Source of the DNA: Cytophagales bacterium
GTDB lineage: Bacteria > Bacteroidota > Bacteroidia > Cytophagales > Cyclobacteriaceae
Length of the DNA stretch: 64,000 nt
Assembly (NCBI GenBank): GCA_017303805.1
Contig: JAFLBQ010000003.1
Coordinates: forward strand, 387,866 to 451,865
Direction: 5' to 3'
The position numbers were made by a program, and so were the translations under genes. The notes beneath the pieces were generated by a model. It was not told where the DNA came from. It made no database searches and saw only the letters and a program-made list of their open reading frames with translations. Shown piece after piece: positions 39,885 to 48,314 of this stretch; position 1 is the stretch's first letter; the number at the start of each line of letters is the position of its first letter.

Positions 39885-41210
39885 ATGGGTAGGATTTTAG
39901 GATTGTTGGTTATGTTTTTAACCATAGCGTACACGGTGCAGGCTCAAATTCCGGCAATACCTGATAGCGCCAAAAATGTAAATACCGATTTTCATTTTCA
40001 ACTAACCACCGTAACCCAGCATAAGCCTGCCATGCATGCACCCTATTCGGGCACCAACAGTCTTACGGGCAACTCCGAATCGGCCACTACACTTACGGCC
40101 ACCATCTTTTGGGGTATGTCGTTATGGAAAGGAGGCGAAGTATATTTTAATCCTGAAATTTCTGGCGGAGCCGGGCTAAGCAGCGCGCTGGGCATTGCCG
40201 GATTTACAAATGGCGAAGCTTTCCGGGTGGGCGATCCGGCTCCAAAAATATATACGGCCCGCTTCTACTTTAATCAAACCTTTAACCTGGGCGGCACGCA
40301 CACCTACATTGGCGAAAGTGCAAACCAGGTTTCTAAAACCCGAACGCAGCGGTACATCTCTATTACACTCGGAAAATTTGGCGTGGCCGATTTTTTCGAT
40401 AACAATGCTTATAGCCACGATCCGCGCTCGCAATTTTTAAACTGGTCGCTCATGAGTATGGGCGGTTGGGACTACCCCGCCAACACCCGCGGTTACACCT
40501 GGGGCAGCGTAGTTGAGTTTGGATACCCGATGGTAAAACTAAGAGGTGCTGCCGTGCTTGTTCCCAAAGAAGCAAATGGAAATGAATTGGATACACACAT
40601 TAGCAACGCCTTGGGCTATTGTGTTGAATTTGAAAAATCGTATTCTTTAAAATCGCGGCCGGGCACCCTCCGGCTATTGGGTGCATTGAACAATGCCCGC
40701 ATGGGTAATTACCGGCAGGCGTTGGTACAAAACCCCACTGCCCCGGACATTATTGCTACGCGGCAATACGGGCGCACCAAATGGGCTATGGGATTGAACA
40801 TGGAACAACAGATAGGAAACCATACGGGTATGTTTGCCCGTGCCAGTTGGAACGATGGGAAAAACGAAACCTGGGCTTTTACCGAAATTGATAAGTCGGT
40901 ACATGCGGGCCTGCTTGTAAACGGAGCGAAATGGAAACGCAACAACGATGAGTGGGGGCTTGCCGCTGTAATTAACGGCTTAAGCCAACCACACAAAAAT
41001 TACCTGGCCGCTGGTGGCTACGGTTTTATTATTGGCGATGGTAAACTTACTTACGCCCCTGAACATATTGCCGAAATGTACTATAAGATCAATTTGTTTT
41101 ACACCGGCTTTTGGCTTACCACTGATTATCAGTTTGTGGTAAATCCAGCCTATAATAAAGATCGTGGCCCTGCTCATGTAGTTACACTGCGGGCGCACAT
41201 CGAACTGTAA
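39885..41210 (+). CDS. Carbohydrate porin, OprB-like
   Basis: A 441-residue outer-membrane protein with a signal peptide (MGRILGLLVMFLTIAYTVQA). The mature part has the alternating beta-strand pattern of a porin barrel; the FHFQLTTVTQHKPAM start, FNPEISGGAGLSSALGIAGF and RAQRYISITLGKFGVADFFDNN-like region (QRYISITLGKFGVADFFDNN), with final strand VTLRAHIEL, match the carbohydrate-selective porin (OprB) family. It would permit passive diffusion of sugars through the outer membrane. No sugar-uptake operon adjoins it. Single gene with its own upstream region. Confidence 0.82.
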   Translation: MGRILGLLVMFLTIAYTVQAQIPAIPDSAKNVNTDFHFQLTTVTQHKPAMHAPYSGTNSLTGNSESATTLTATIFWGMSLWKGGEVYFNPEISGGAGLSSALGIAGFTNGEAFRVGDPAPKIYTARFYFNQTFNLGGTHTYIGESANQVSKTRTQRYISITLGKFGVADFFDNNAYSHDPRSQFLNWSLMSMGGWDYPANTRGYTWGSVVEFGYPMVKLRGAAVLVPKEANGNELDTHISNALGYCVEFEKSYSLKSRPGTLRLLGALNNARMGNYRQALVQNPTAPDIIATRQYGRTKWAMGLNMEQQIGNHTGMFARASWNDGKNETWAFTEIDKSVHAGLLVNGAKWKRNNDEWGLAAVINGLSQPHKNYLAAGGYGFIIGDGKLTYAPEHIAEMYYKINLFYTGFWLTTDYQFVVNPAYNKDRGPAHVVTLRAHIEL

Positions 41211-41373
41211 AGCTGGGTGCTTATTTGGTAAATCGGTAAACAAGTACCTCGGTAGATTTTTTGGGGATATAAAATGCGTAAAAGGCACTTCCGAAGCAAG
41301 GTAGCCTTTCATTGCGGGTTGGCCCTTCTATCAGTTATTCAATAATTCGCTCTCTCTAAATTGCTTGTCGCAG
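41211..41373. other. Intergenic sequence after the porin gene
   Basis: About 160 bp with no gene recognised before the TonB-like remnant. Confidence 0.4.
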
Positions 41374-41541
41374 TTATTTGTCTCGTATTAAATTAACAGT
41401 ATAAGCAATATTTGTTTGAACATTGTTTCCTTTATAGACGGCTGGAGAAAAAATTATGGTCTTAAACATTTTTACTATTTCCTTATCTATTTCAGGATTG
41501 ATCCCCTGAAAAACATCGACTGATTCTACAGACCCAACACT
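41374..41541 (-). pseudogene. Remnant of a TonB C-terminal domain
   Basis: The minus strand reads SVGSVESVDVFQGINPEID, then KEIVKMFKTIIFSPAVYKG, NNVQTNIAYTVNLIRDK and a stop (TAA at 41376-41374). The spacing of FSPAVYKGNNVQT relative to the final beta strand is that of the TonB_C domain, which reaches the TonB box of outer-membrane receptors. A stop codon (TAA at 41550-41548) interrupts the frame just upstream and no start is present. No rest of the gene was found nearby, so this is a truncated relic. Confidence 0.55.
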
Positions 41542-41746
41542 CAAAACTTACTGTTTGTCACCTTCCGGTCAACCATCAATTTCTTCCGCTTTATAATCAT
41601 TCTAAACTCTTCAAACACCTTTTGTACTTTTACCGGACAGCAGTGATGCGGATTAATAAATTATTCCTTGGAGATGAATCTTTGACACAATTATTCTAAC
41701 TTGGTTACTCTATACCATATTCTATGGAATCAATCAGCAAAAACAC
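41542..41746. other. Intergenic sequence before the OmpA-family gene
   Basis: No intact gene. TAACTTGG near 41696 is a one-mismatch -7 box that may serve the OmpA-family gene. A minus-strand open stretch reading VFEEFRMIIKRKKLMVDRKV upstream of the TonB relic is unassigned. Confidence 0.35.
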
Positions 41747-43084
41747 ATGAAGTTCATTCTCGCATTGACACCGGGTTTTATCTTCCTTTTTCTTCAGCCT
41801 GCCCGGGCACAAGTCCGCACGGTATCGTCTGATACCGAATGGAGCAAACAACAAGTTGTACTAACCAATACCATCGAAGCCGATTACATTATTCGTGTTG
41901 GCGATGCCGACAATCTTAATTTTGGATGGCCCGAAGATTTTGATCCGTTTTGCGGCCGCATGACACAAGCCCACCCTTACCCATGGGAACCTGTTGCTAC
42001 CGACCTGCCCGGGTTTGATCGTATTCTGATGTCGTCTAACTACAAACCCGGCAAAGCAACTCCTTGCGATGGAGATGGGTACAGTTTTGCCTACAACGCA
42101 GTAACTTCCAAACCAGTGCCCTGGAAAATTCCTACAACCGTCCTTAAAGGTGCAACCATTCAAAATGCATACCTGCAGATTTTTATGGATGACTTTCAAC
42201 CTTTAACCTTCTGCTCTAAATATCAAATGCTGCTTAACGGCAAGCGGTTTATTGAGGGCGAGCGGGTACTCAATGCCATCGATCAAACCGGCCCCGTAGG
42301 TAAATTGGTTTCCATTCCACTAAACGAAGAGTATTACAATGTACTCGCTACGGGAGAAGGCATTACGGTGTTAATTGATGAAGCTACCGGAAGTGCCGAT
42401 GGGTTTGCCATAGATTTTATCCGGTTGTTGGTAAATCGCAAACGCGAGAACAGTTGCAAAGGAACTATCCACGGAAGGGTATTAATTAAAGGCACTGAAG
42501 CACCCATAGCCGGAGCCCAGGTTTATACAGTGGATAAGGTAACCGTTAAAACCAATGCCCAGGGTGAGTTTACCATTAAAGACATACCCACAGGCTTTGA
42601 AGTAATCAGCGCATCGGCAAGTGGTTACTCCGATGGCAGCGGCCCGGCCGATATTGGCGAAGGCAACGATAACCCCGAAGTACTTATTTATCTTGAAAAA
42701 GGTAAAACTGCAAATTTCGATAACAAGCAGGTGAAGGTGGGCGAAGCTATTACACTTAACAACATTTTGTTCGATCAGGGCAAATCCGACATCAAAGCTG
42801 AATCAAAACCGGAATTGGAAAAAGTGGTTGCGTTTCTTAAAGCTAACCCCAGTGCACAGATTGAACTTTCGGGCCACACGTCATCGGAAGGCGAGCGCAA
42901 TTACAATAAGTCGCTTTCGTACCAGCGCGTGCGCGCCTGCAAAGATTATATAGTAAAGGCCGGCATTGCCGAAGACCGCCTGGTAGCAGTAGGCTATGGC
43001 CCCGATAGGCCCGTAGCCACCAACGATACGCCCGCAGGCCGAACATTAAACCGTAGAGTGGAAATGCGCATTACGAGTTTGTAA
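41747..43084 (+). CDS. OmpA-family protein with carboxypeptidase regulatory-like domain
   Basis: A 445-residue exported protein. Signal peptide MKFILALTPGFIFLFLQPARA; an N-terminal beta-rich region of about 200 residues (NFGWPEDFDPFCGRMTQAHP) with no family known to me; a CarboxypepD_reg-like domain (about 240-320: GTIHGRVLIKGTEAPIAGAQ); and a C-terminal OmpA peptidoglycan-binding domain (about 335-440: NNILFDQGKSDIKAESKPEL, SGHTSSEGERNYNKSLSYQR, NRRVEMRI). It probably anchors a periplasmic or outer-membrane structure to peptidoglycan. Monocistronic. Confidence 0.9.
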   Translation: MKFILALTPGFIFLFLQPARAQVRTVSSDTEWSKQQVVLTNTIEADYIIRVGDADNLNFGWPEDFDPFCGRMTQAHPYPWEPVATDLPGFDRILMSSNYKPGKATPCDGDGYSFAYNAVTSKPVPWKIPTTVLKGATIQNAYLQIFMDDFQPLTFCSKYQMLLNGKRFIEGERVLNAIDQTGPVGKLVSIPLNEEYYNVLATGEGITVLIDEATGSADGFAIDFIRLLVNRKRENSCKGTIHGRVLIKGTEAPIAGAQVYTVDKVTVKTNAQGEFTIKDIPTGFEVISASASGYSDGSGPADIGEGNDNPEVLIYLEKGKTANFDNKQVKVGEAITLNNILFDQGKSDIKAESKPELEKVVAFLKANPSAQIELSGHTSSEGERNYNKSLSYQRVRACKDYIVKAGIAEDRLVAVGYGPDRPVATNDTPAGRTLNRRVEMRITSL

Positions 43085-43179
43085 ACTCTCCTTTCAAACT
43101 ATTGTAAGCCCGTTTACTGTTTATTTCTATTCGGGTAATTGCCCGCTGTGTTACATTTATTGAAACCATGTTTCGCATT

Positions 43180-44772
43180 ATGAAAAAATTTCTCTTAGCA
43201 GTAGCCTGCCTGCCGGCACTTGCTTTCGCACAAAACCTGCGCTCGGGTGGTGCCTTAAAGCCTGAACAAGCCATTATGGATATCAGGCATTATACAATTG
43301 CACTAACGGTTAACCCCGAAGAGAAAACCATACAGGGGTACACTGAAATTGATTTGAACCTGGCTGCCAACACGCCCGTTGTAGTGCTCGACTTATGGCA
43401 TGGCCTTACGGTAACGCAAACGCTGGTAAACGGAAAAAAAGAAAATTTTACCCACACCCAAAACGACTTGCTTACAATAACTGCATCAAAATTTTTTGCA
43501 GCCGGTAAGCTGAAAGTTAAAGTGATGTACGGTGGCAAGCCCGGTGTAGCTGACCGAGCGCCCTGGGATGGCGGTTTTACCTGGAGCACCGATTCGAAAG
43601 GCAACCCCTGGGTGGCCATTACTTGCCAAGGCGAAGGCGGTAAAGTATTTTTTCCTTGTAAAGATCATCCCAGCGATGAGCCCAACGAGGGTGCCGATAT
43701 GCTTATTACCGTGCCGAAAGGACTTTCGGTGGCGGGGCCCGGCTTATTAAAAAAAGTAACGCAAGAAAAATCTACTGCTACGTGGCATTGGAAAACCAAC
43801 TACCCTATTAGCAACTATTGCCTGGTGTTTAACATTGGTAACTATACAAAAGTTACGCGCACCTACACTTCGGTAGCGGGCACTAAAATACCCATGGAGT
43901 TTTACGTACTGGAAGAGCATGCCGACAAAGGTCCGCACCATCTGGAGGTGTTGGAAAAAACCTGTCGCGTGCTTGAAAAATATTTTGGTGAATACCCGTG
44001 GGCAAAAGAAAAAATTGGCATTGCCGAAACTCCGCACCTGGGTATGGAACATCAAACCATGAATGCCTATGGCAACCAGTTTAAGTACACAAAAGTGGGT
44101 GGCGAAGATTTTGATTGGCTCTTAACGCATGAGTTTGGCCACGAGTGGTGGGCCAACAAAGTAACCAACAGCGATTGGGCACACATGTGGATACAAGAGG
44201 GTATCTGTTCGTTTGGCGATGCGTTGTACCTGCGCGAGCTGGAAGGGGAAGAGGCATACCAACGAGCCATGCGCAGAAATGCCGTAAATGCACAAAACAA
44301 AAAGCCCATTGTGCAAGGCGAATCGGTTGACTCAGACGATGCCTACCACAGTGATATTTATGGCAAAGGAGCCTTGTTCATGCACACCTTACGGTATGTG
44401 ATTGGCGATAGCCTATTCTTTCCGACCTTGAAAAAACTTGCCACCGATGCGCGCTACACCTACCACAACTCCGTTACTACCGATGATGTGGAACAGCTCT
44501 TTAGTGCACAATCCAAAACAAACCTTAAACCCTTGTTCGACTTTTATTTGCGAACTCCCAATAAACTGGAAATACTTGTGAAGCGCACGGGCGAAACCCG
44601 GTATGTAATCACAACCACCAACTTCGATGATCTGCCTTTGCCACTGGAAGTAATAGCTGATGGGGTTGCAACCCGCATTACGCTATCTAAAACACCTGTA
44701 ACCATCGAAAGCAAAACCCAACCGATACCAGACCCGGTAGGTTATTACCTGAAGCGGGTGGCGTACGAGTAA
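43180..44772 (+). CDS. M1-family metallopeptidase
   Basis: About 530 residues. Signal peptide MKKFLLAVACLPALAFAQ; ATG 43180 is preferred over ATG 43168 because it starts the signal peptide directly. Zinc site HEFGH followed 18 residues later by Glu (HEFGHEWW ... WIQEG), the gluzincin M1 pattern. The exopeptidase GAMEN motif appears as GMEHQ, so substrate recognition may differ. The N-terminal beta-saddle domain (HYTIALTVNPEEKTIQGYTE) is complete, but the C-terminal helical domain found in full aminopeptidase N is absent, consistent with the shorter bacterial M1 class. Periplasmic peptide cleavage is likely. Confidence 0.9.
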   Translation: MKKFLLAVACLPALAFAQNLRSGGALKPEQAIMDIRHYTIALTVNPEEKTIQGYTEIDLNLAANTPVVVLDLWHGLTVTQTLVNGKKENFTHTQNDLLTITASKFFAAGKLKVKVMYGGKPGVADRAPWDGGFTWSTDSKGNPWVAITCQGEGGKVFFPCKDHPSDEPNEGADMLITVPKGLSVAGPGLLKKVTQEKSTATWHWKTNYPISNYCLVFNIGNYTKVTRTYTSVAGTKIPMEFYVLEEHADKGPHHLEVLEKTCRVLEKYFGEYPWAKEKIGIAETPHLGMEHQTMNAYGNQFKYTKVGGEDFDWLLTHEFGHEWWANKVTNSDWAHMWIQEGICSFGDALYLRELEGEEAYQRAMRRNAVNAQNKKPIVQGESVDSDDAYHSDIYGKGALFMHTLRYVIGDSLFFPTLKKLATDARYTYHNSVTTDDVEQLFSAQSKTNLKPLFDFYLRTPNKLEILVKRTGETRYVITTTNFDDLPLPLEVIADGVATRITLSKTPVTIESKTQPIPDPVGYYLKRVAYE

Positions 44773-44809
44773 ACCGCAGCGTTATCCTACACGCGTTACC
44801 CAGAAACAT

Positions 44810-44817
44810 TACCTTTG
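44810..44817 (+). promoter_or_regulatory. -7 box for era
   Basis: TACCTTTG, an exact TAnnTTTG, ends 4 bp before the ATG of era (44822). With a transcription start 5-7 bp downstream the mRNA would be leaderless or nearly so. Confidence 0.5.
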
Positions 44818-44821
44818 CGCT

Positions 44822-45697
44822 ATGCACAAAGCGGGCTTCGTAAGCATAGTAGGCAAACCCAACGTAGGCAAAAGCAGCCTCATGAATAAGCTGGTGGGCG
44901 AAAACCTATCCATTATTACTGCCAAAGCGCAAACCACCCGCCATCGCATTATGGGCATTTTAAATGCCGATGATTTTCAGATTGTGTATTCCGATACCCC
45001 CGGTTTGCTGGAACCTAAATACGAGTTGCAGCAAACCATGATGAGCTATGTAAAAGTTTCGCTGGAAGATGCCGATGTGATTTTGCTGATAGTGGAGTTA
45101 GAAGAAAAGTATGACGAAACCCTGTTTGCCTTCTTGAAAAAAATTCAAACCCCCATTGTGCTGGTGCTTAATAAAATCGATTTGGCAAAAGGCTCGCAGG
45201 TAGAAGATAAAATCGGGTATTGGAAAAACCTTATTCCTGCCAAAGAGATTGTGCCCGTATCGGCCAAAGCCGGCACCAACCTGAACACCCTGTTGCAAAC
45301 AGTTAAAAATCTTTTGCCCGAGCACCCGGGCTACTATCCAAAAGAAGAACTGACCGACCGCAGCGAGCGCTTCTTTGCATCCGAAATCATTCGCGAAAAA
45401 ATATTTTTAAACTACGATCAGGAAATTCCCTATAGCAGCGAAGTGGGCATTGAATCGTTTAAAGACGAAGCCGCGCTACTGCGCATCCGGGCTACTATTT
45501 ATGTAGAGCGCGACTCGCAAAAAGGAATAATCATTGGCAAAGCGGGCAGTTCGCTTAAGAAAGTTGGCACCGAAGCCCGCAAGTCGTTAGAAAGTTTTTT
45601 TGGCAAAAAGGTATTTCTGGAAACTCATGTGAAGGTGGCCGACAACTGGCGCAAGCAGAAACTCAAATTGAAACAATTCGGCTATTCAAACGAGTAA
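44822..45697 (+). CDS. era: GTPase Era
   Basis: A 291-residue Era. G1 GKPNVGKSSL, G2/G3 TTRHRIMG and DTPGLLEPKYEL, G4 NKID, G5 VSAKAGTN, and a C-terminal KH domain with GIIIGKAGSSLKKVG. It binds 16S rRNA and assists 30S maturation. Length and motifs are complete. A -7 box lies immediately before the ATG. The next gene is der on the same strand, 67 bp on, with its own -7 box. Confidence 0.97.
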   Translation: MHKAGFVSIVGKPNVGKSSLMNKLVGENLSIITAKAQTTRHRIMGILNADDFQIVYSDTPGLLEPKYELQQTMMSYVKVSLEDADVILLIVELEEKYDETLFAFLKKIQTPIVLVLNKIDLAKGSQVEDKIGYWKNLIPAKEIVPVSAKAGTNLNTLLQTVKNLLPEHPGYYPKEELTDRSERFFASEIIREKIFLNYDQEIPYSSEVGIESFKDEAALLRIRATIYVERDSQKGIIIGKAGSSLKKVGTEARKSLESFFGKKVFLETHVKVADNWRKQKLKLKQFGYSNE

Positions 45698-45727
45698 CCT
45701 ACTGCGTACTCACCAAATCGATTTGTT

Positions 45728-45735
45728 TACCTTTG
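45728..45735 (+). promoter_or_regulatory. -7 box for der
   Basis: TACCTTTG, an exact TAnnTTTG, about 30 bp before ATG 45765. Confidence 0.5.
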
Positions 45736-45764
45736 CCCATCTTATTTTTTTGAACTGAATACAA

Positions 45765-47072
45765 ATGGCAAATATTGTAGCGATAGTAGGCCGGCCCAAC
45801 GTAGGCAAGTCCACCTTTTTTAACCGGCTGGTAGAACAGCGTCAGGCTATAATGGACGATATGCCGGGTGTAACCCGCGACCGCCACTACGGCTATGCCG
45901 AATGGACCGGAAAGTATTTTACAGTAATTGATACCGGTGGGTACGTTACCGGCTCAGACGATAAGTTCGAATCGCAAATCAGGCAACAAGTTGAGTTGGC
46001 GCTGGACGAATGCACAGCCGTAATTTTTATGGTGGATTGCCAAAGCGGCCTTACGGGATACGACAAAGAGTTTGCAAAAATTATCCGCAGGTCTAAAAAG
46101 CCGGTGTTTATTGCCGCCAACAAAGCCGACACACCCAACAAAGCCACTGAAGCCAGCGAGTTTTACGAACTGGGTATGGGCGAAGTGTTTCCCATTTCGG
46201 CCGAAAACGGATCGGGCTCGGGTGAACTGTTGGATGAATTGATAAAAGTGTTTCCCAGCGAAGGAGTAGAAGATCCGGATGCCGGCATTCCTAAAATTGC
46301 TATCCTGGGTCGGCCTAACGTAGGCAAATCTTCTTTTTTGAATGTGCTGCTGGGTAAAGAACGCAGCATTGTTACCGATGAAGCCGGCACCACCCGCGAT
46401 GCCATTCACAGCCGTTACAAAATGTATGGCAACGATTTTATCTTGATCGATACGGCCGGCATTCGTAAGAAAAGTAAAGTAACCGAAGATGTAGAGTTTT
46501 ACTCGGTGTTACGATCGTTACGCGCACTGGAAGAAAGCGATGTGTGCATTGTGCTGATCGATGCCGAGCGCGGAATCGAATCGCAAGACGTAAATATTAT
46601 TGTGTTGGCCCATAAGCAGAATAAGGGCATAGTGTTAATGGTAAATAAGTGGGACCTGGTAGAGAAAGATACCAAGACAGCCGATAAGTTTAAAAAAGAC
46701 ATTCTGGAAAAACTGGCCCCGATCGATTACATACCCGTAGTGTTTGCATCGGTGCTAACCAAGCAACGCATTTTTCAGGTTATCGAAAAAGCGGTTATGG
46801 TTTTCAACAATAAAACCAAGCGAGTTCCTACTTCGGAGATTAATGATGCGTTGTTACCTGAGATTGCGCACTACCCGCCACCAGCCCTTAAAGGCAAGCT
46901 GATTCAGATAAAATACATTACCCAGATAAAAGCCAAGTCGCCCGCGTTTGCCTTTTTCTGCAACCTGCCCCAATACATCCAACCTTCCTACATCCGGTTT
47001 TTGGAAAATCGCTTGCGCGAGAAGTTCGACTTTGAGGGCGTGCCGGTGCGGTTGTTTTTCCGGAAGAAATAA
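45765..47072 (+). CDS. der: GTPase Der (EngA)
   Basis: A 435-residue protein with two G domains: first G1 GRPNVGKSTFFN near residue 8 with G3 DTGGYV and G4 NKAD; second G1 GRPNVGKSSFLN near residue 182 with G3 DTAGIRKK and G4 NKWD. A C-terminal KH-like domain ends in GVPVRLFFRKK. Der supports 50S subunit assembly. Complete. Confidence 0.97.
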   Translation: MANIVAIVGRPNVGKSTFFNRLVEQRQAIMDDMPGVTRDRHYGYAEWTGKYFTVIDTGGYVTGSDDKFESQIRQQVELALDECTAVIFMVDCQSGLTGYDKEFAKIIRRSKKPVFIAANKADTPNKATEASEFYELGMGEVFPISAENGSGSGELLDELIKVFPSEGVEDPDAGIPKIAILGRPNVGKSSFLNVLLGKERSIVTDEAGTTRDAIHSRYKMYGNDFILIDTAGIRKKSKVTEDVEFYSVLRSLRALEESDVCIVLIDAERGIESQDVNIIVLAHKQNKGIVLMVNKWDLVEKDTKTADKFKKDILEKLAPIDYIPVVFASVLTKQRIFQVIEKAVMVFNNKTKRVPTSEINDALLPEIAHYPPPALKGKLIQIKYITQIKAKSPAFAFFCNLPQYIQPSYIRFLENRLREKFDFEGVPVRLFFRKK

Positions 47073-47175
47073 TCAGCAAACGATTGCTTTAGGATTGATG
47101 TAGGATTATCATCCAAAATCTCTAATAATTTTCTAATATTTTAACCAAAAACCGCAAAATTGAGCCAGCAGGCCC

Positions 47176-47183
47176 TATATTTG
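47176..47183 (+). promoter_or_regulatory. -7 box for small lipoprotein gene
   Basis: TATATTTG, an exact TAnnTTTG, about 30 bp before ATG 47215. Confidence 0.5.
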
Positions 47184-47214
47184 CGCCCAAATTCATTTAT
47201 AACCTAGAAAAACT

Positions 47215-47415
47215 ATGAAAAAACTTGTTGCATTTTTAGTGGTTGCCGGCTTTGCCGTGGCCATGGTTGCCTGCGGTGCTAAGAAAGAAGAAGCCGCTGC
47301 TGCCGTTGAAACTGTAGTGGATGAGGCCGCTGTTAAAGCTGACTCACTCGCGAAAGCAGATTCAATTGCTAAGGCAGATTCGTTGGCGAAAGCCGCTGCT
47401 GCGGAAGTAAAGTAA
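47215..47415 (+). CDS. Small Ala/Lys-rich lipoprotein
   Basis: A 66-residue protein: signal peptide MKKLVAFLVVAGFAVAMVAC with a lipobox (MVAC), then about 45 residues rich in Ala, Lys, Asp, Glu. The second half contains three tandem KADSLA/KADSIA hexapeptide repeats, probably one alpha helix. Likely a small outer- or inner-membrane lipoprotein of the Lpp-like structural type, but no homology is claimed. It has its own -7 box and terminator, suggesting an abundant independent transcript. Confidence 0.85.
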   Translation: MKKLVAFLVVAGFAVAMVACGAKKEEAAAAVETVVDEAAVKADSLAKADSIAKADSLAKAAAAEVK

Positions 47416-47439
47416 TTCGATCTAAAAAGATTGAAGTTA

Positions 47440-47467
47440 GGCTTTAGAGTTTTCTAAAGCCTTTTTT
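47440..47467 (+). terminator. Terminator of small lipoprotein gene
   Basis: GGCTTTAGA (47440-47448), loop GTTT, TCTAAAGCC (47453-47461) then six T residues. Confidence 0.85.
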
Positions 47468-47492
47468 ATTTTTCGGACTTTCCAATACCCGA

Positions 47493-48110
47493 TTGTTGAT
47501 TAGCGAACAACTGCAACCACACCTGCCCCCCACGGCACTGGCCTACTGCGTACACTTGTGGCAGCAAAATCCGTTTAAGTTTAAGCTCAGTAAAAAGCGT
47601 TTTTCAAAAGCCGGTGATTTTAGTTGCCGCACCGGCAGCACCCCGCGCATCACCGTTAACAAAGACCTTACAGCCCTTGAGTTTTTAATTACGTATGTTC
47701 ATGAGGTGTCACACCTGCATGTGCACCGCCAACATGGCCACAGCGTAGAAGCACATGGGTTGGAGTGGAAACGCAAGTTCCAGGAGTTGATGCAGCCCGT
47801 GCTGAGTGAACACATTTTTCCGGAACCAATTTTTAGCTGCCTGCACCGCCACCTGCAAAACCCTATGGCCTCCACCTACTCCGATGCTGAGCTTACGCGA
47901 TTACTGCATCGGGGCGACCCGCGCACGGCAAAGCTGGTTTACTTAGCCGATCTGCCCGAAGGCAGCACATTTGATTTAAACGGGCGTTTCTTTAAAAAAG
48001 GAAAACTAAAACGCACCCGTGTGTTGTGTACCGAACTGAAAAGTAAAAAGCAGTTTTTGGTGCCGGCCGATGCTCCGGTGGGTCATGCGCAACTTACGTT
48101 GTGGGGTTAA
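47493..48110 (+). CDS. SprT-like zinc metalloprotease-like protein
   Basis: A 205-residue protein with an HEVSH motif (HExxH) in ITYVHEVSHLHVHRQHGHSV, followed by HGLEWKRKFQELMQ, as in SprT-like/SPRTN-type domains. The family includes proteases acting on DNA-protein crosslinks and proteins of unknown activity. No zinc-ribbon Cys cluster is seen at the C-terminus, where KRTRVLCTELKSKKQFLV suggests a beta domain. There is no ATG near the 5' end; the start is assumed to be TTG 47493, followed immediately by a second TTG codon. Cytosolic. Confidence 0.83.
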   Translation: MLISEQLQPHLPPTALAYCVHLWQQNPFKFKLSKKRFSKAGDFSCRTGSTPRITVNKDLTALEFLITYVHEVSHLHVHRQHGHSVEAHGLEWKRKFQELMQPVLSEHIFPEPIFSCLHRHLQNPMASTYSDAELTRLLHRGDPRTAKLVYLADLPEGSTFDLNGRFFKKGKLKRTRVLCTELKSKKQFLVPADAPVGHAQLTLWG

Positions 48111-48161
48111 GTTTGAAATCTAATTTTATTATTAAAGATTTTTCTTATAGGTAGTAAACAA

Positions 48162-48314
48162 TCAGGCGTGAATGGCCTTTTGTAGTTCTTCCTTCAAAAA
48201 ACCGCGTAAGCTCAAGTCTTCGTCCAGCTCTGGCCAATGAATTCCCGTTCGGCTCAATTTATATTGATGTAGTTGCTTCTCAGTTGCATTGGCAAGTTTT
48301 TCTGTCAGGCTGAT
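48162..48314 (-). pseudogene. Truncated DUF2442 gene
   Basis: The minus strand from 48314 encodes ISLTEKLANATEKQLHQYKL, then SRTGIHWPELDEDLSLRGFL, KEELQKAIHA and a stop (TGA at 48164-48162). IHWPELDEDLS is the DUF2442 signature. The roughly 30 N-terminal residues are missing: in the same frame the preceding codon is the TAA stop of the next gene (48317-48315). Probably a deletion remnant. It might still be read as a tiny ORF from an unusual start, but I think not. Confidence 0.6.

Noticed and set aside
41676-41720. Sigma70-type promoter TTGACA ... TATACC before the OmpA-family gene
   Set aside because: Spacing of more than 20 bp and this phylum does not use the sigma70 consensus.
41881-42450. 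N-terminal region of the OmpA-family protein as a sugar-binding lectin
   Set aside because: Beta-rich but with no motif I could name; left unassigned.
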